A stretch of 58,304 nt of DNA. Source: Beroe ovata (Eukaryota; Ctenophora; Nuda; Beroida; Beroidae). Shown piece after piece: positions 1 through 9,731 of this stretch (within the stretch, counting starts at the first letter, position 1; each line of letters opens with the position of its first letter). A program made the translations under genes and the position numbers. Under the pieces are notes generated by a model. It did no database searches, was not told the DNA's origin, and saw only the letters and a list, made by a program, of their open reading frames with translations. The stretch is from NCBI GenBank assembly GCA_946803715.1, contig CAMPET010000041.1:343739-402042 (forward strand), read 5' to 3'.

Positions 1-52
1 AGTGTGTGTGTGCTCTGTGAGTGTGTGTGTGTGTGCTCTGTGAGTGAGTGTG
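1..52. repeat. GT microsatellite at window edge
   Basis: Alternating GT-rich low-complexity DNA interrupted by GTGAG blocks, cut by the window start. No coding sense. Confidence 0.8.
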
Positions 53-944
53 TAACTGTAAGTAACTGTAAGGGAAATCGGCGAATACTATGCTTGATGC
101 TGCATGGTCTGAATCCAGCCGGCATTGAACATGTGATATTGATCCAGTACGTATCTATCTCAAGAATCACTTTGACTCTGAAAATTCCTTTTTCAGTGAT
201 ATTGACACGAATTAAGCTATCACAAACCTCTGTATCAAACCTCTATACCTGCTATCAGTTGGACTATTACTGAATTGATCATATCGGGCGATAACTGGAT
301 GAAATTGAAAATCAGGAATTAGGATGTACTGGGTTAACAGTCCCATCGCGCTCACAAACCACAACCCAAAGTTTCGTATGGAATCTCAATATCGAAACTC
401 TCCGTTTTTCCTTTTCAATTTTTCGTCTGGTCTGGTGATCCGATTGTAACAAGATAACTTGAAAGTTAAAGTTGAACGAAACGCCTGCAATCCCCAGTCT
501 CGACTGTTTAACTGCATTAAAAATCCCCCCTCTTGGATCCAGGGTGGCTCACATTGACAAATTGAAATACAAGTATGAAGTACAACTGAATAGGAATCTT
601 GATTGCGGTTCCATCAACCAGAAGTCACACTCACAATCACATCTGCAATCTGATAGTGATAGTGATTCTCACTGAGCTGAACGGTGTTCAGGAATTCACA
701 ATCTGATTCTGAATCACTATCAGTGAGTAAAATGTGGCTAACAGGTCCGTTGTCTTGTAATGTGTCTGCGATGCCATGCTAGACGGAGACCGCTATTGCA
801 ATTTGCTGCGAAGCGCCGAAGCGGTTTAACTCCGCCCTTTTTTCAGACCCTATGGGGCTAGGGCTCTATTAGTATTTTGTATTTATAATTTTATTTGTAG
901 AGCTCGACTCGATGAGCTGATTTCGGCACGGGCAATACCCATGT
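53..944. other. Non-coding stretch, no gene recognised
   Basis: Only short chance reading frames are present. A short mirror-like motif around GATAGTGATAGTGATTC occurs near 650-720, with a partial inverted copy beside it. No domain, splice pattern or RNA gene was recognised. Confidence 0.5.
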
Positions 945-949
945 GCTGG

Positions 950-1312
950 GCAATTGGGCATCCTATGCTTGGTCACGGGCCTCAAAGTTTGTGAAAATAA
1001 TGAAAGCAGCACGACGCGCGCGTGGAACTCACGTGACAAAAACTTCTGTTTTGAGTCCTATAGTTATACACTTAAAGGACCAGGAATCGATCAGTTTACA
1101 TTTTAGTTTCAAAGGTGGTTCAAGAGGTAGTGTTGACTGATGATCAGTGTATTTCACTGTAGCTGTTCAGGTTACTTTTTCATTTTTGGACGGGGTTCTT
1201 TTTGTCTAAGCCAAAAATAGGAGTTTTCGTCACGTGAGTTTCTCGCGCGCGTGGTGTTGCTTTCATTATTTTCACAAATTATGAGGCCCGCGTGACCAAG
1301 CATTGGATGCCA
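950..1312. mobile_element. Inverted-repeat (foldback/MITE-like) element
   Basis: The roughly 105-bp left arm (about 950-1057) reappears as an imperfect reverse complement at about 1205-1312. Shared blocks include GCTTGGTCACG, TTGTGAAAATAATGAAAGCA, an ACGCGCGCG run and ACTCACGTGAC. About 150 bp of unrelated DNA separates the arms and holds no transposase-like frame. A non-autonomous DNA element is the simplest reading. Other ends of the element could lie outside the arms described here. Confidence 0.7.
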
Positions 1313-1398
1313 AATGGGTTGACGGGTTGTACCCTACCGTCATTGCATCCCGCGGCCAGCAATGAGCAAGGATATAGGTAGGCGCGGCGCGGGTCTTT

Positions 1399-1532
1399 GC
1401 CGGATGTTATCTGTCCACTGTTTCTTGCGCGCGCGCCTTCATCGAACTTCGAAGCGAAGGCCTATTTCGGCCTTCGCGATGAAGGCGTGCGCGCCGGGCG
1501 CGCAAGAAACAGTGGACAGATAACATCCGGAA
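1399..1532. mobile_element. Long hairpin element, copy 1
   Basis: A near-perfect inverted repeat. CCGGATGTTATCTGTCCACT begins at 1400 and its exact reverse complement ends at 1530. The arms continue inward through TGTTTCTTGCGCGC into a second small palindrome (GAAGGCC-TATTTC-GGCCTTC). The whole unit could fold into a stem of more than 40 bp. Relatives lie at 27,439-27,512 and 27,604-27,690, so this is a dispersed family. Confidence 0.75.
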
Positions 1533-1611
1533 AATGCGCCTTAATCAAAGGCTTTCGATGGCGGATGATCAAGGCGGCCGCGGCGCGCACGGAAAAACAG
1601 AGGTCAGATAC

Positions 1612-2156
1612 AATTTTGCCGATCGATGATAGCCCCTGTCGAGAATCCCAGCTGCTATTCTGCCTTGTTTGAATCCGCGCACGACGGTTCTTGCGACGCG
1701 CCTGCCAGCTTTTATGCTAACCTAACTTTAACCCTAACCTTAACGGCTAGGGTTAGGGTTAGGGTCAGGGTTAGGGTTAGGGTTAGGGTTAGGGTAAGGG
1801 TTAGGGTACTATGGTTAGGGTTAGGTTAGGGTTAGGTTAGGGTTAGGTTAGGGTTAGGTTAGGGTTAGGGTTAGGTTAGCATGAAAGCTGGCAGGCGCGT
1901 CGCAAGTACGGTCGTGCGCGGATTCAAACGAGGCAGAATAGCACGAGCCGTCGAGAATTTCGTTTTGCGCGCGCGGCTCAAACTTATTCTCAGACTTATT
2001 GCTGACGCAAGCCGCTTCGCGGCGATGCTAGACCGCTGATGCAAGCCTCTGATGCAATGCGCCAATGCAAGCCTCTGTCTGAGAATAAGTTTGCGCCGCG
2101 CGCGCGCAAAACGAAATTCTCGACAGGGTCTATCATCGATCGACAAATGCAATACA
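1612..2156. mobile_element. Nested palindromic element with telomere-repeat core
   Basis: The outermost inverted repeat pairs 1614-1646 with 2122-2152 (core CGATCGATGATAG and CCCTGTCGAGAAT against its complement). An inner pair (about 1655-1725 and 1871-1943) brackets the telomere-like tract and contains GCAGGCGCGTCGCAAG and its complement. A third pair (about 1948-1995 and 2070-2130) shares CTGAGAATAAGTTTG. The right end from about 2060 to 2155 recurs at 28,640-28,740, so the element has been mobile or amplified. No transposase or replicase is visible. The superfamily is not recognised. Confidence 0.75.
1718..1880. repeat. Interstitial TTAGGG-type telomeric repeat
   Basis: A short CCCTAA-oriented stretch (about 1720-1743) is followed by roughly 130 bp of GGGTTA/TTAGGG repeats, including TTAGG variants. 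It lies exactly between the two arms of an inverted repeat, so it appears to be cargo of the surrounding element and not a chromosome end. Confidence 0.9.
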
Positions 2157-2285
2157 GCATAGCAAGCTTATTAGCACTTTACATTCAAAAAGACATGCAT
2201 TTATTTTTTATTCCATGAGTTGATATATCCAACAGTGATTGTCAGATTCTATTTGACATATATTATATTATTATTATTATTACTT

Positions 2286-2323
2286 CTGTTAATTCTCGTG
2301 CACGCGTGCACGAGAATTAACAG
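2286..2323. repeat. Perfect 38-bp palindrome
   Basis: Each 19-bp half (CTGTTAATTCTCGTGCACG) is followed with no spacer by its exact reverse complement. It could extrude as a cruciform or represent two element ends joined head to head. No flanking direct repeat was noted. Confidence 0.85.
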
Positions 2324-2839
2324 TCTATGGTCTACAATGTTCAGTCATCTGAAGCATGCTATTGATTCATTTTATAATGTTGTTTGATATGAACAAATTA
2401 ATTGATTCCAAAGTATTTGAAGATCAATGTTAAAACGGTAACACCTGTCTTCTCATTGATGTATGTCTGTTTATTTTCGCCTCGTTTGCTATATTTGTTA
2501 TGCTTGGCAATAGTTATCAGTTGAGTGTAATCTCAGAACTCGATAGATGAAAACCCCTCACATGTTCTTCCTGTAACACAACAACAAAGCACTTGATAAT
2601 GGAGAATTACATTACAATTTGATCCTTTTCATGTATTTTGCATACTGCAGTCATCATTGCCCTTGGAAATTTGGAGATCTTGTACTGAAAGTTGAATAAT
2701 TCCCTGCCAATTTGACTGAAATGTGTTTATTATGTTCCACACCTCAACTTGCCAAATTGGATATATTCTACATGTCATCAATCCTACTGATTGAGAATTT
2801 TTGACTATTCTAACAAAGGATCAACTAAGCAGCCCAGTT

Positions 2840-3435
2840 ATGTCAACAAACAGCCACACAATTCTCCTTGTCATGCCATCACACAAACCTACTTCAAGGA
2901 CATACTGTGATTTTGAAACTTTGACAGAAGCTTTGGAAGGAGGTAACTTTTCCTCTTAATGAACCTATATTCTCAATCCCATTTCTTTTTCAAGTGATTT
3001 GTAATCTACATTTGCAGTTTGTAAAATCTATGAAGAGCATTTGAAGGAATTGAACCCTTCATCACTATCCATAACATATGATATCAGCCAACTTTTTGAT
3101 TTCATAGATGACCTCTCAGACATGGCCTGCCTAATTTTTAACAGGTGAAATTCTTAAACATCATCCCTTAATATATATGCAAGAGTGTCAAAGACAAAGT
3201 TTTGCAAAGTGCTCCAACTTTATTAAAAACAACCAATTTAGTAAAAACAACCCAATAACTGTGTTTTATTTGTCATTCCTTAATATGTTAGAAATTGAAA
3301 TTTGGGTATATAAGACGTTTAACAAAAGGATAATCAAGAAAATTGTTCAGAGAGCAGAGAGTATATGAGCCTAAAGATAAAGAGTGGGTAAAAGAGAAAA
3401 TCTATGCACTACTCCGAAAGCAAGCTGGGAAATAA
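2840..3435 (+). CDS. ERH: Enhancer of rudimentary homolog (ERH), three exons
   Basis: Small conserved nuclear protein of the ERH family, a homodimer that binds partners in splicing and mRNA regulation. Exons are 2840-2942, 3018-3144 and 3351-3435, all with GT-AG borders and matching phases. Together they give 104 residues, the length of human ERH. The start ATG opens a protein with SHTILLV near the N-terminus. Exon 2 encodes [15 protein letters not shown], nearly identical to the family core. Exon 3 ends in [12 protein letters not shown] followed by a short RKQAGK tail. The start was chosen because it matches the family N-terminus with three extra residues (MSTNSHT versus MSHT). Each exon is short, so the gene does not appear as one long frame. 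I see nothing degenerate in it. Confidence 0.93.
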
Positions 3436-3897
3436 TGATTTCAAGCATGGATGTAAGATGCTAAATCCACTGACCAGTCTTCTGAGACATCTTATTTAAG
3501 TGTTCACTGTTTGATTTGACATTCCTACATATCATTAACGATAAAATGGGGAATCTCCTTGATGGCTTACCTATCTTCAGATTTTGACATTCCCGACATT
3601 GATAATCATCTCTTTCAATTTCCATTAGCCATCATAGATTAGCCATCAAGGTTGAATTTGCCGTCAATTTTAAGTTGAATATTTACCTTCCCTTTGAAGA
3701 ATACAGTTACAGTTTCAACTCATAGCAGTTCATTCTATTTGAATTGGATTTCATTCTATACTTTGTTCAATGTTCAGTCAGTCTCATTATTGATAACAGA
3801 ATTCCTTTTCATCTTTATGCCACTGAAACAAGAATTGTCATTCCCACAATTTTTTAGCTCATTGATCTGGGATGTGGTGTTGAGTAATTTCAGCAAA
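3436..3897. other. Spacer between ERH and AP2M1
   Basis: About 460 bp that must contain the ERH 3' end and the AP2M1 promoter and 5' UTR. I see no canonical TATA box close to the AP2M1 start and no further gene. Confidence 0.5.
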
Positions 3898-5388
3898 ATG
3901 ATTGGAGGACTGTTTATCTACAACCACAAGGGTGAAATCCTCATTTCAAGGATATACCGGGATGATATTGCGTAAGTAGGGGGTATTATTTGGCCCATGT
4001 TTCAAATCAATAGCACATCTCTTTTCTTAACGTCATTTTCTTATAGTCAAATCACGAACACTTTTCTTGTAAGACGTCTTTTTATTATAGCCACGTGTTT
4101 TGTGAATTTTGTTAAACCTATTTCATCATCACACATCATTCATACATCATTCAGGAGGAATGCAGTTGATGCATTTAGAGTTAACGTGATTCATGCACGG
4201 TCACAGATACGGTCTCCAGTGACGAACATTGCTCGTACCTCTTTCTTTCATCTCAAGAAGGGTAATATCTGGATAACAGCCGTTACTCGACAGGTATGAT
4301 AGCCTCGGAAAGTGTCCGTATGTATAACATTGCAAATCTCGAATCAGTGTTGTTATCATTTAAATTGTGATTGGATTCAATGCAAAATACCTTCCAATAT
4401 CATTTTTCTGGGACATGAAAACTTAGGAAGCTTTACTTTGAAATTAGATGTTTTGTGAATAGATCAATGAATCGAGAACCTATCCCAATCCTACTTCCAG
4501 AATGTAAACGCTGCTATGGTATTTGAGATGCTTCACAAGACATTGGCCCTCATGACGAGTTACTTTGGAAAAGTGAGTGAAGAAGCGATCAAGAGTAACT
4601 TCGTATTAATCTACGAACTTTTGGATGGTAAGTAACAATGCACACTGTGTACATTGTATAGTTCCCCCTTTACATGATTTATAGTAACAATGTACAATAT
4701 ACACTGTACACACTGCTACACACACTACACACAGTGTATACAGTGTATGGTTCACCCTATTGTCTATACACGATGTATAATAACAATGCACACTGTGTAC
4801 AGTGTATAGTTTACCCTATACACGATGTTTCACGATTGATAGTGAGAGTTACGCAATGAGTTTTAACAAAATGATGGATAGAATTAGGAGATGGCCAAAT
4901 TTTTGAATACCTAATTCAGTTGCATTATAATTGCAATATAGTTTCACGCTGTCATTTGCAGAAATTCTAGATTTTGGATATCCACAGAAAACTGACAGCG
5001 GAATTTTGAAAACTTTCATCACGCAACAGGGAATCAAAACGACCGTAAGTATCGCGACCTCGAGTTTTTATTCCTTCTTAATATGACCGCGAATATGACA
5101 TATCGGAAATTGTAAGCAAATCTTAACATGCGATGAAATTAAATGCCAACAGACATTTTAAATATGTGTCTAAACATCCTAAATGAACCTGCTCAGATTT
5201 CATATGAGCACGATTGATACACACAACCCACACAAACACACACACACACATTCACGCACACATACACACACACACATACACAATTGATACACACACANCA
5301 CACATACACATACATAGTACATACACACATACACACACATACACCCACACACCCACACAACACACACAATACACAATACACACATACA

Positions 5389-5420
<32 letters not shown>

Positions 5421-8400
5421 GAGTGCGGAAGAGCAGACGAAGATCACGAACCAAGTGACTGGACAAATAGGCTGGAGACGGGAGGGAATCAAATACCGTA
5501 GGAATGAGCTATTTTTGGATGTATTGGAGAATGTCAACCTGCTCATGAACGCCCAGGGTAAGTTGTATGTATTGAGTATCAGTTCTGTCCTCAATCTGAA
5601 CAACTTGAAAACTCAGTCTTACCTTAACTACGATTTTCGAATGTACTGTTCGAATAATTTATAATATCTTGTTCTTTCCCCAACTGATTGACCCCTCCTC
5701 CCCTGCAACTAGAAATCTCATTCCACCCAATTCTCACGTTCTCAACCCACACTTCTCCCCCCTCTGTTATAGGCAAGGTACTGAGCGCACATGTTTCTGG
5801 TAGAGTCGTGATGCGGTCCTACCTGTCCGGTATGCCAGAGTGTAAGTTCGGTATGAATGATAAGATTATCACCGATAACAAGGATAAAGATAACAACGCT
5901 TCATCTGATGTCGGAACTAAGAAGTAAGTGACTTATATTAAGTCTCGAAATTTGATTGTTTGAGTTGTTCTATGTCGACAACAGAGCTATCATTCAAGAA
6001 TGAGAAACACGTTGTATGTGGTCATTGTACAGATTGTTTAAACAAACTCAGAAATATAACAAGGTTCAAAGTTGTTTATTAACTTCTTATTGTTTGTATA
6101 AGTATAACAAACAATGATTGCGCCATTGGTTAAGACATTATAATCGAGAATATGTTTAGAAATATATTCCTAGCTTTCGCTTCATCCAATCAACAAATTC
6201 CGTGAAATTTAGAAGGTACCCATTTCTTCTCAGGAAAAACGCTGGGATAGCTATAGACGATTGTACCTTTCACCAGTGCGTCAAGTTGAGCAAGTTCGAA
6301 ACTGAGCGGAGTATTAGCTTTATCCCGCCTGACGGTGAATTTGAACTAATGAGGTTAAGTTCTTGATCAAATACCCTAATGAGGTAAAGTTCTTGATCAA
6401 ATACCCTAATGAGGTTAATTTCTTGATCAACTACCCTGATGAGGTAATGTTCTTGATCAAATACCCTAATGAGGTAATGTTCTTGATGCCCTGATCGGAG
6501 ATAGGACATGATTTCCGTTAATTTAGCTGCTTCAATTGGGAATACTCAATTGAGCATAATTTCTATCGATTCAATTCCTTATCTAAGTTGTAAATTGCAG
6601 GTATAGAACAACGAAAGACATCAGTTTCCCGTTTAGAATAATACCGTTAGTAAGGGAGATTGGTAAAACTAAAATGGAGATCAAAGTTGTGCTGAAGAGT
6701 AACTATCGTCCTGCGCTCCTTGGGCAGAAAATAGAGGTTAGCTCGGTCATGGGCTAAATTCTAGAGAAGGGTTGCAAATCGCTAATCGCTCGAATTTGCA
6801 AATCTCTTATGAAACTAAGCTCGGTTTCATGAAAGAAATTGATAGTTCATGAATGAGGTATGGTGATGTTTATGTTTTCATGTTGAAAATTGAGGTATTC
6901 CCAGGTCAAAATTCCGACACCTGTAACGACAGCCGGTGTCAACTTGATATGTAACAAGGGCCGCTCCAAATACAAGTCATCGGAAAATGCTGTCGTTTGG
7001 AGGTAATTGAGTTTCCTTCTTTCTTCTTTTTATATGACATATCGGTAAATTGGTGACATTGGTGAAGAATCGTATCCCATCATTATTGATCTGACTTACC
7101 AGATGGGAACTTATGTTTCATGCTCTACATTGAAATGTCAGCAAAAAGATAATCAAATTTAGGCAACAATTGTGGGCCCAAATGTTAAGATTAACTAAAT
7201 ATACTAGCAAGTTTTACTATTCCCTAGTGAAAGTGCATCTAAAGCATCGCGCGCGCTGTGCGCGTTTAATTAATTGATCTGATCCGATTAGCTAGCTCAG
7301 CAGCTAGATAAACCATTCTGGCTGCGTGCGTGCAATATCGAATTGGGTAATTGCATTACTACTTTGTAAATTAATCTAATAGCGTCATGGACATTCCGAT
7401 GGCAATGTAATTACCCTTGCAGAATAAAACGTATGGCTGGGGTGAAAGAAGCACAGCTCACAGCTGAGATCGAACTTTTGCCAAGTACAGAAAACAAGAA
7501 GTGGCAAAGACCACCTATTTCCATGAATTTCGAGGTTAGTCAGGTTAACCGTTGTGAAGTCCTATACATGGTAATGCCCCTACTTTTACCATGTGGGTGA
7601 CAGTGAAGCCCGTCCAGCCTCGTATTATTTCGTAGAGCTTCTCCCTACCGCCACGCGGTTTTTAGTCAATGGTTAATTCCCCTATATACGGGGGTTGAGA
7701 TAAATCCTACAACCTCCTTCTCTATATATTTTTGTCTCCATCTATTTTAGTCCCTGTTAAAGGGCATGGGGCACGTATAACACCAACCTACCAGGTACCA
7801 TATGCGCCGTCAGGGTTAAAAGTCCGCTACCTCAAGGTCTTTGAACCGAAACTCGGTTACAGTGATAAGGAAACCACTAAGTTTATACGATACATTGGTC
7901 GGGCTGGACTCTATGAAGTCCGAGTCTAGGACCTTTCTTTGAGATTCTTTGGGTGTGTGTTTGAGTGTGCGTGTGTGTGTGTGTGTGTGTGATTTCTTGA
8001 TTCTGCATCATGACAAATCCCCCGCTATTTCCTTTTCCCTTATTTAGATTTTTGTGCTGAGAGAGCTGATTTTCGTGTGTGGGGTTTTTCTGTTTTCTGA
8101 TTCCCGTACATTCCCAAGCACACATTCTCAAAAACATACATATTACCACTTTCAAGGATTCTCAAGAATTATGTTTTAAGATTTTCTCAGATTAGATGTT
8201 GATCGGAATTGCGGTATTGGGTGTCCCTTAAAACACTATCGCGCACATCCTGCTTACTTTATCCGTCGTCTAACTTTGAATTTAAAACTACTCTAACAGC
8301 ATAATAAGGATGTATACAATACCAATTCTCATGATCGTTTTGCCAAGAATTGAGTGTGAGATTCCTCCATGTTCATCATAATTTCTGAGAAGCAACTTTA

Positions 8401-8588
8401 GCTTGAGTTTTTCCCCACCACACTTCATCCTCACTAATCCCCGATTTTTGCAGGTACCGTATGCCCCATCGGGACTCAAAGTCCGGTATCTGAAGGTGTT
8501 CGAGCCGAAACTCAATTACAGTGACCATGAAACTGTGAAATGGGTTCGTTATATCGGCAGGAGTGGACTTTATGAAACTAGGTCCTAA
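3898..8588 (+). CDS. AP2M1: AP-2 complex subunit mu (clathrin adaptor medium chain)
   Basis: Mu subunit of the plasma-membrane AP-2 clathrin adaptor, which selects YxxPhi cargo and binds phosphoinositides. Exons: 3898-3971, 4155-4293, 4501-4627, 4962-5044, 5422-5557, 5773-5923, 6234-6353, 6601-6736, 6905-7002, 7423-7534, then either 7795-7929 or 8454-8588. All phases agree. Either version gives 436 residues against 435 in human. It opens [13 protein letters not shown] (longin domain). The phosphoregulatory threonine motif [10 protein letters not shown] is intact in exon 5, and the cargo-pocket residues F and D (ELFLDV) follow it. Lysine 203 of the mammalian pocket is arginine here (VVMRSYL). 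The mu-homology domain fills the C-terminal two thirds. Two points are odd: the duplicated last exon, and a tandem repeat built on the exon-7 splice donor. Confidence 0.96.
4634..4830. repeat. ACACTGTGTACA-type imperfect repeats in AP2M1 intron 3
   Basis: Several imperfect copies of a roughly 40-bp unit containing GTAACAATGCACACTGTGTA and GTGTATAGTT. Each copy is itself partly palindromic. The repeats lie wholly inside the intron. Confidence 0.65.
5214..5421. repeat. CA microsatellite ending at an AP2M1 splice acceptor
   Basis: About 200 bp of CA-rich sequence with one N near 5298. The final CACACACAG is itself the 3' splice site of exon 5, so no ordinary polypyrimidine tract separates repeat and exon. 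Confidence 0.85.
6350..6487. repeat. 30-bp tandem repeat carrying the AP2M1 exon-7 splice donor
   Basis: About five copies of a 30-bp unit around AATGAGGTAAAG and TTCTTGATCAAATACCC. The first copy contains the real exon end (AATGAG followed by GTTAAGT). The later copies repeat exon tail and donor. Reading past the first donor meets TGA within seven codons, so only the first keeps the frame. Confidence 0.85.
7795..7929 (+). CDS. AP2M1: AP2M1 alternative last exon A (pocket Trp replaced by Phe)
   Basis: A complete 135-nt terminal exon with its own acceptor (CTACCAG) and TAG stop, encoding 44 residues. It begins [15 protein letters not shown], identical to exon B for the first 20 residues although 12 of those 20 codons differ in sequence. 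It then diverges to [10 protein letters not shown] and [16 protein letters not shown]. Aligned with human mu2, the tryptophan at 421 (KWVRY) is phenylalanine here while the neighbouring arginine 423 is kept. Purely synonymous divergence over the shared part argues that both exons are under selection. Downstream lies a GT-rich tract (7952-7992). I saw no AATAAA before exon B, so the 3' end of this form is unresolved. Confidence 0.85.
   Translation, partial: VPYAPSGLKVRYLKVFEPKLGYSDKETTKFIRYIGRAGLYEVRV
7952..7992. repeat. GT-rich tract after AP2M1 exon A
   Basis: GTGTGTGTTTGAGTGTGCG followed by (GT)n, starting about 25 nt after the exon-A stop. Such GU tracts are known binding sites for CELF and TDP-43 type splicing and 3'-end factors. 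A regulatory role here is inference. Confidence 0.7.
8454..8588 (+). CDS. AP2M1: AP2M1 alternative last exon B (canonical pocket Trp)
   Basis: A second 135-nt terminal exon with acceptor TTTTTGCAG and TAA stop. It encodes the canonical C-terminus ([22 protein letters not shown]), which matches human mu2 closely. It has the same phase and length as exon A and lies about 525 bp downstream of it. A possible AATAAA occurs near 9218. This is presumably the default form. Confidence 0.93.
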   Translation, partial: VPYAPSGLKVRYLKVFEPKLNYSDHETVKWVRYIGRSGLYETRS

Positions 8589-9731
8589 TTCTCGGTGTTC
8601 CGAGGAGCTGGCTTCGGAATTTTAGGTCAATATTTCGGAGGGAATGGGGTTCGTTTTAGTCGGGTTTGTTTCCCGGTAGTGAAAGTCTCACCTGTGATAT
8701 CAAAATAATATGGGTATTGTGCACTGTGCAGCCCTAAACAACGTGTGTTTAAGCTACTCCTAATTGTTTTCATCAGGTGACTTAGGTATTTCAGAAGATG
8801 TCACAAACTTTTTGGGGGCAGATAAACAGTACACTTTAATTGCAATATTTAGATAGTAATCATTATTATCAATGCTATAGAAAATTTTTTATCTGTTAAT
8901 TGAGTGGTTGGGAAAAAGCTCTGATATCAAAAAGTCGTTCGTTGGAAGCATCTTGGTATCATCTTCCTCTATATTTAAAATCGAATCAGTTTTAGGAAAA
9001 TCGTCTAGATTTTTTGGGTTTCTTACCAAATGGAGTATCATGTTAGTTTTTGTGTAGTTTTGGAGGTAGCATTTGTCATTTGAGTGTCTATTTTAGTTGA
9101 GATAATTTTAGGGCTGGACCCTGGGTCATATTTCAATTCACGTTTAGGAATTTTCAAAGGAGTTGTCAAATTGCCATGAATTCTGTACGACGTAGCTCAA
9201 TGAATGATATCCAGCACGAAATAAATGTGCCAAATTCATTATGAATGGTTATTATTCCTAATATATGGATGTCACAAATTGCTATTACAATCCCAATATC
9301 GCTGTACAGAGTACAGGACGTATGATGGATATATACGAGAATCGATTGAATACTCTCCTCACGACCACCTCTAGATTTCAACTCGATATTGTGCCGCAAT
9401 TTCTACTGATTGTGAGCGAATGATTTTCAGCTATTCCAGAAATTTTCTTTTCCAATTAATTGTACAACTACAATATTGCAAACACGATTAAAAAGAGCGC
9501 AATTCAATGTTAATCATTTTACATTTATGTTTTGATTGTTGTACATACTTACATTACAAGATCTTGTCGTTACAGACACTATAGACGATGATTCGATTTT
9601 CTCATGATGGAAACGTCACTTTCTGCAATATCAAAATTATTTTTCTATTATTAGAATCCATTCCCTCATCCTCCCTACATTTCCATCACTTCTCTCACTT
9701 CACTAAATACCAACTCTCATAGCCAGGAAAT
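8589..9731. other. AP2M1 3' region and cyclophilin promoter region
   Basis: AT-rich, no gene recognised. It presumably holds the AP2M1 3' UTR, with an AATAAA near 9218, and the cyclophilin promoter. No clear TATA box was chosen. Confidence 0.5.

Noticed and set aside
1718-1880. Telomeric repeat as a chromosome-fusion scar
   Set aside because: The orientation is CCCTAA then TTAGGG, opposite to a head-to-head telomere fusion, and the tract lies inside inverted-repeat arms that recur elsewhere.
5193-5603. Cys-Val-rich protein on the minus strand over the CA tract
   Set aside because: A translation artefact of a dinucleotide repeat, overlapping a well-supported AP2M1 exon on the other strand. 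The same holds at 16,690-17,020, 20,528-20,896, 34,621-34,962 and 41,733-41,993.
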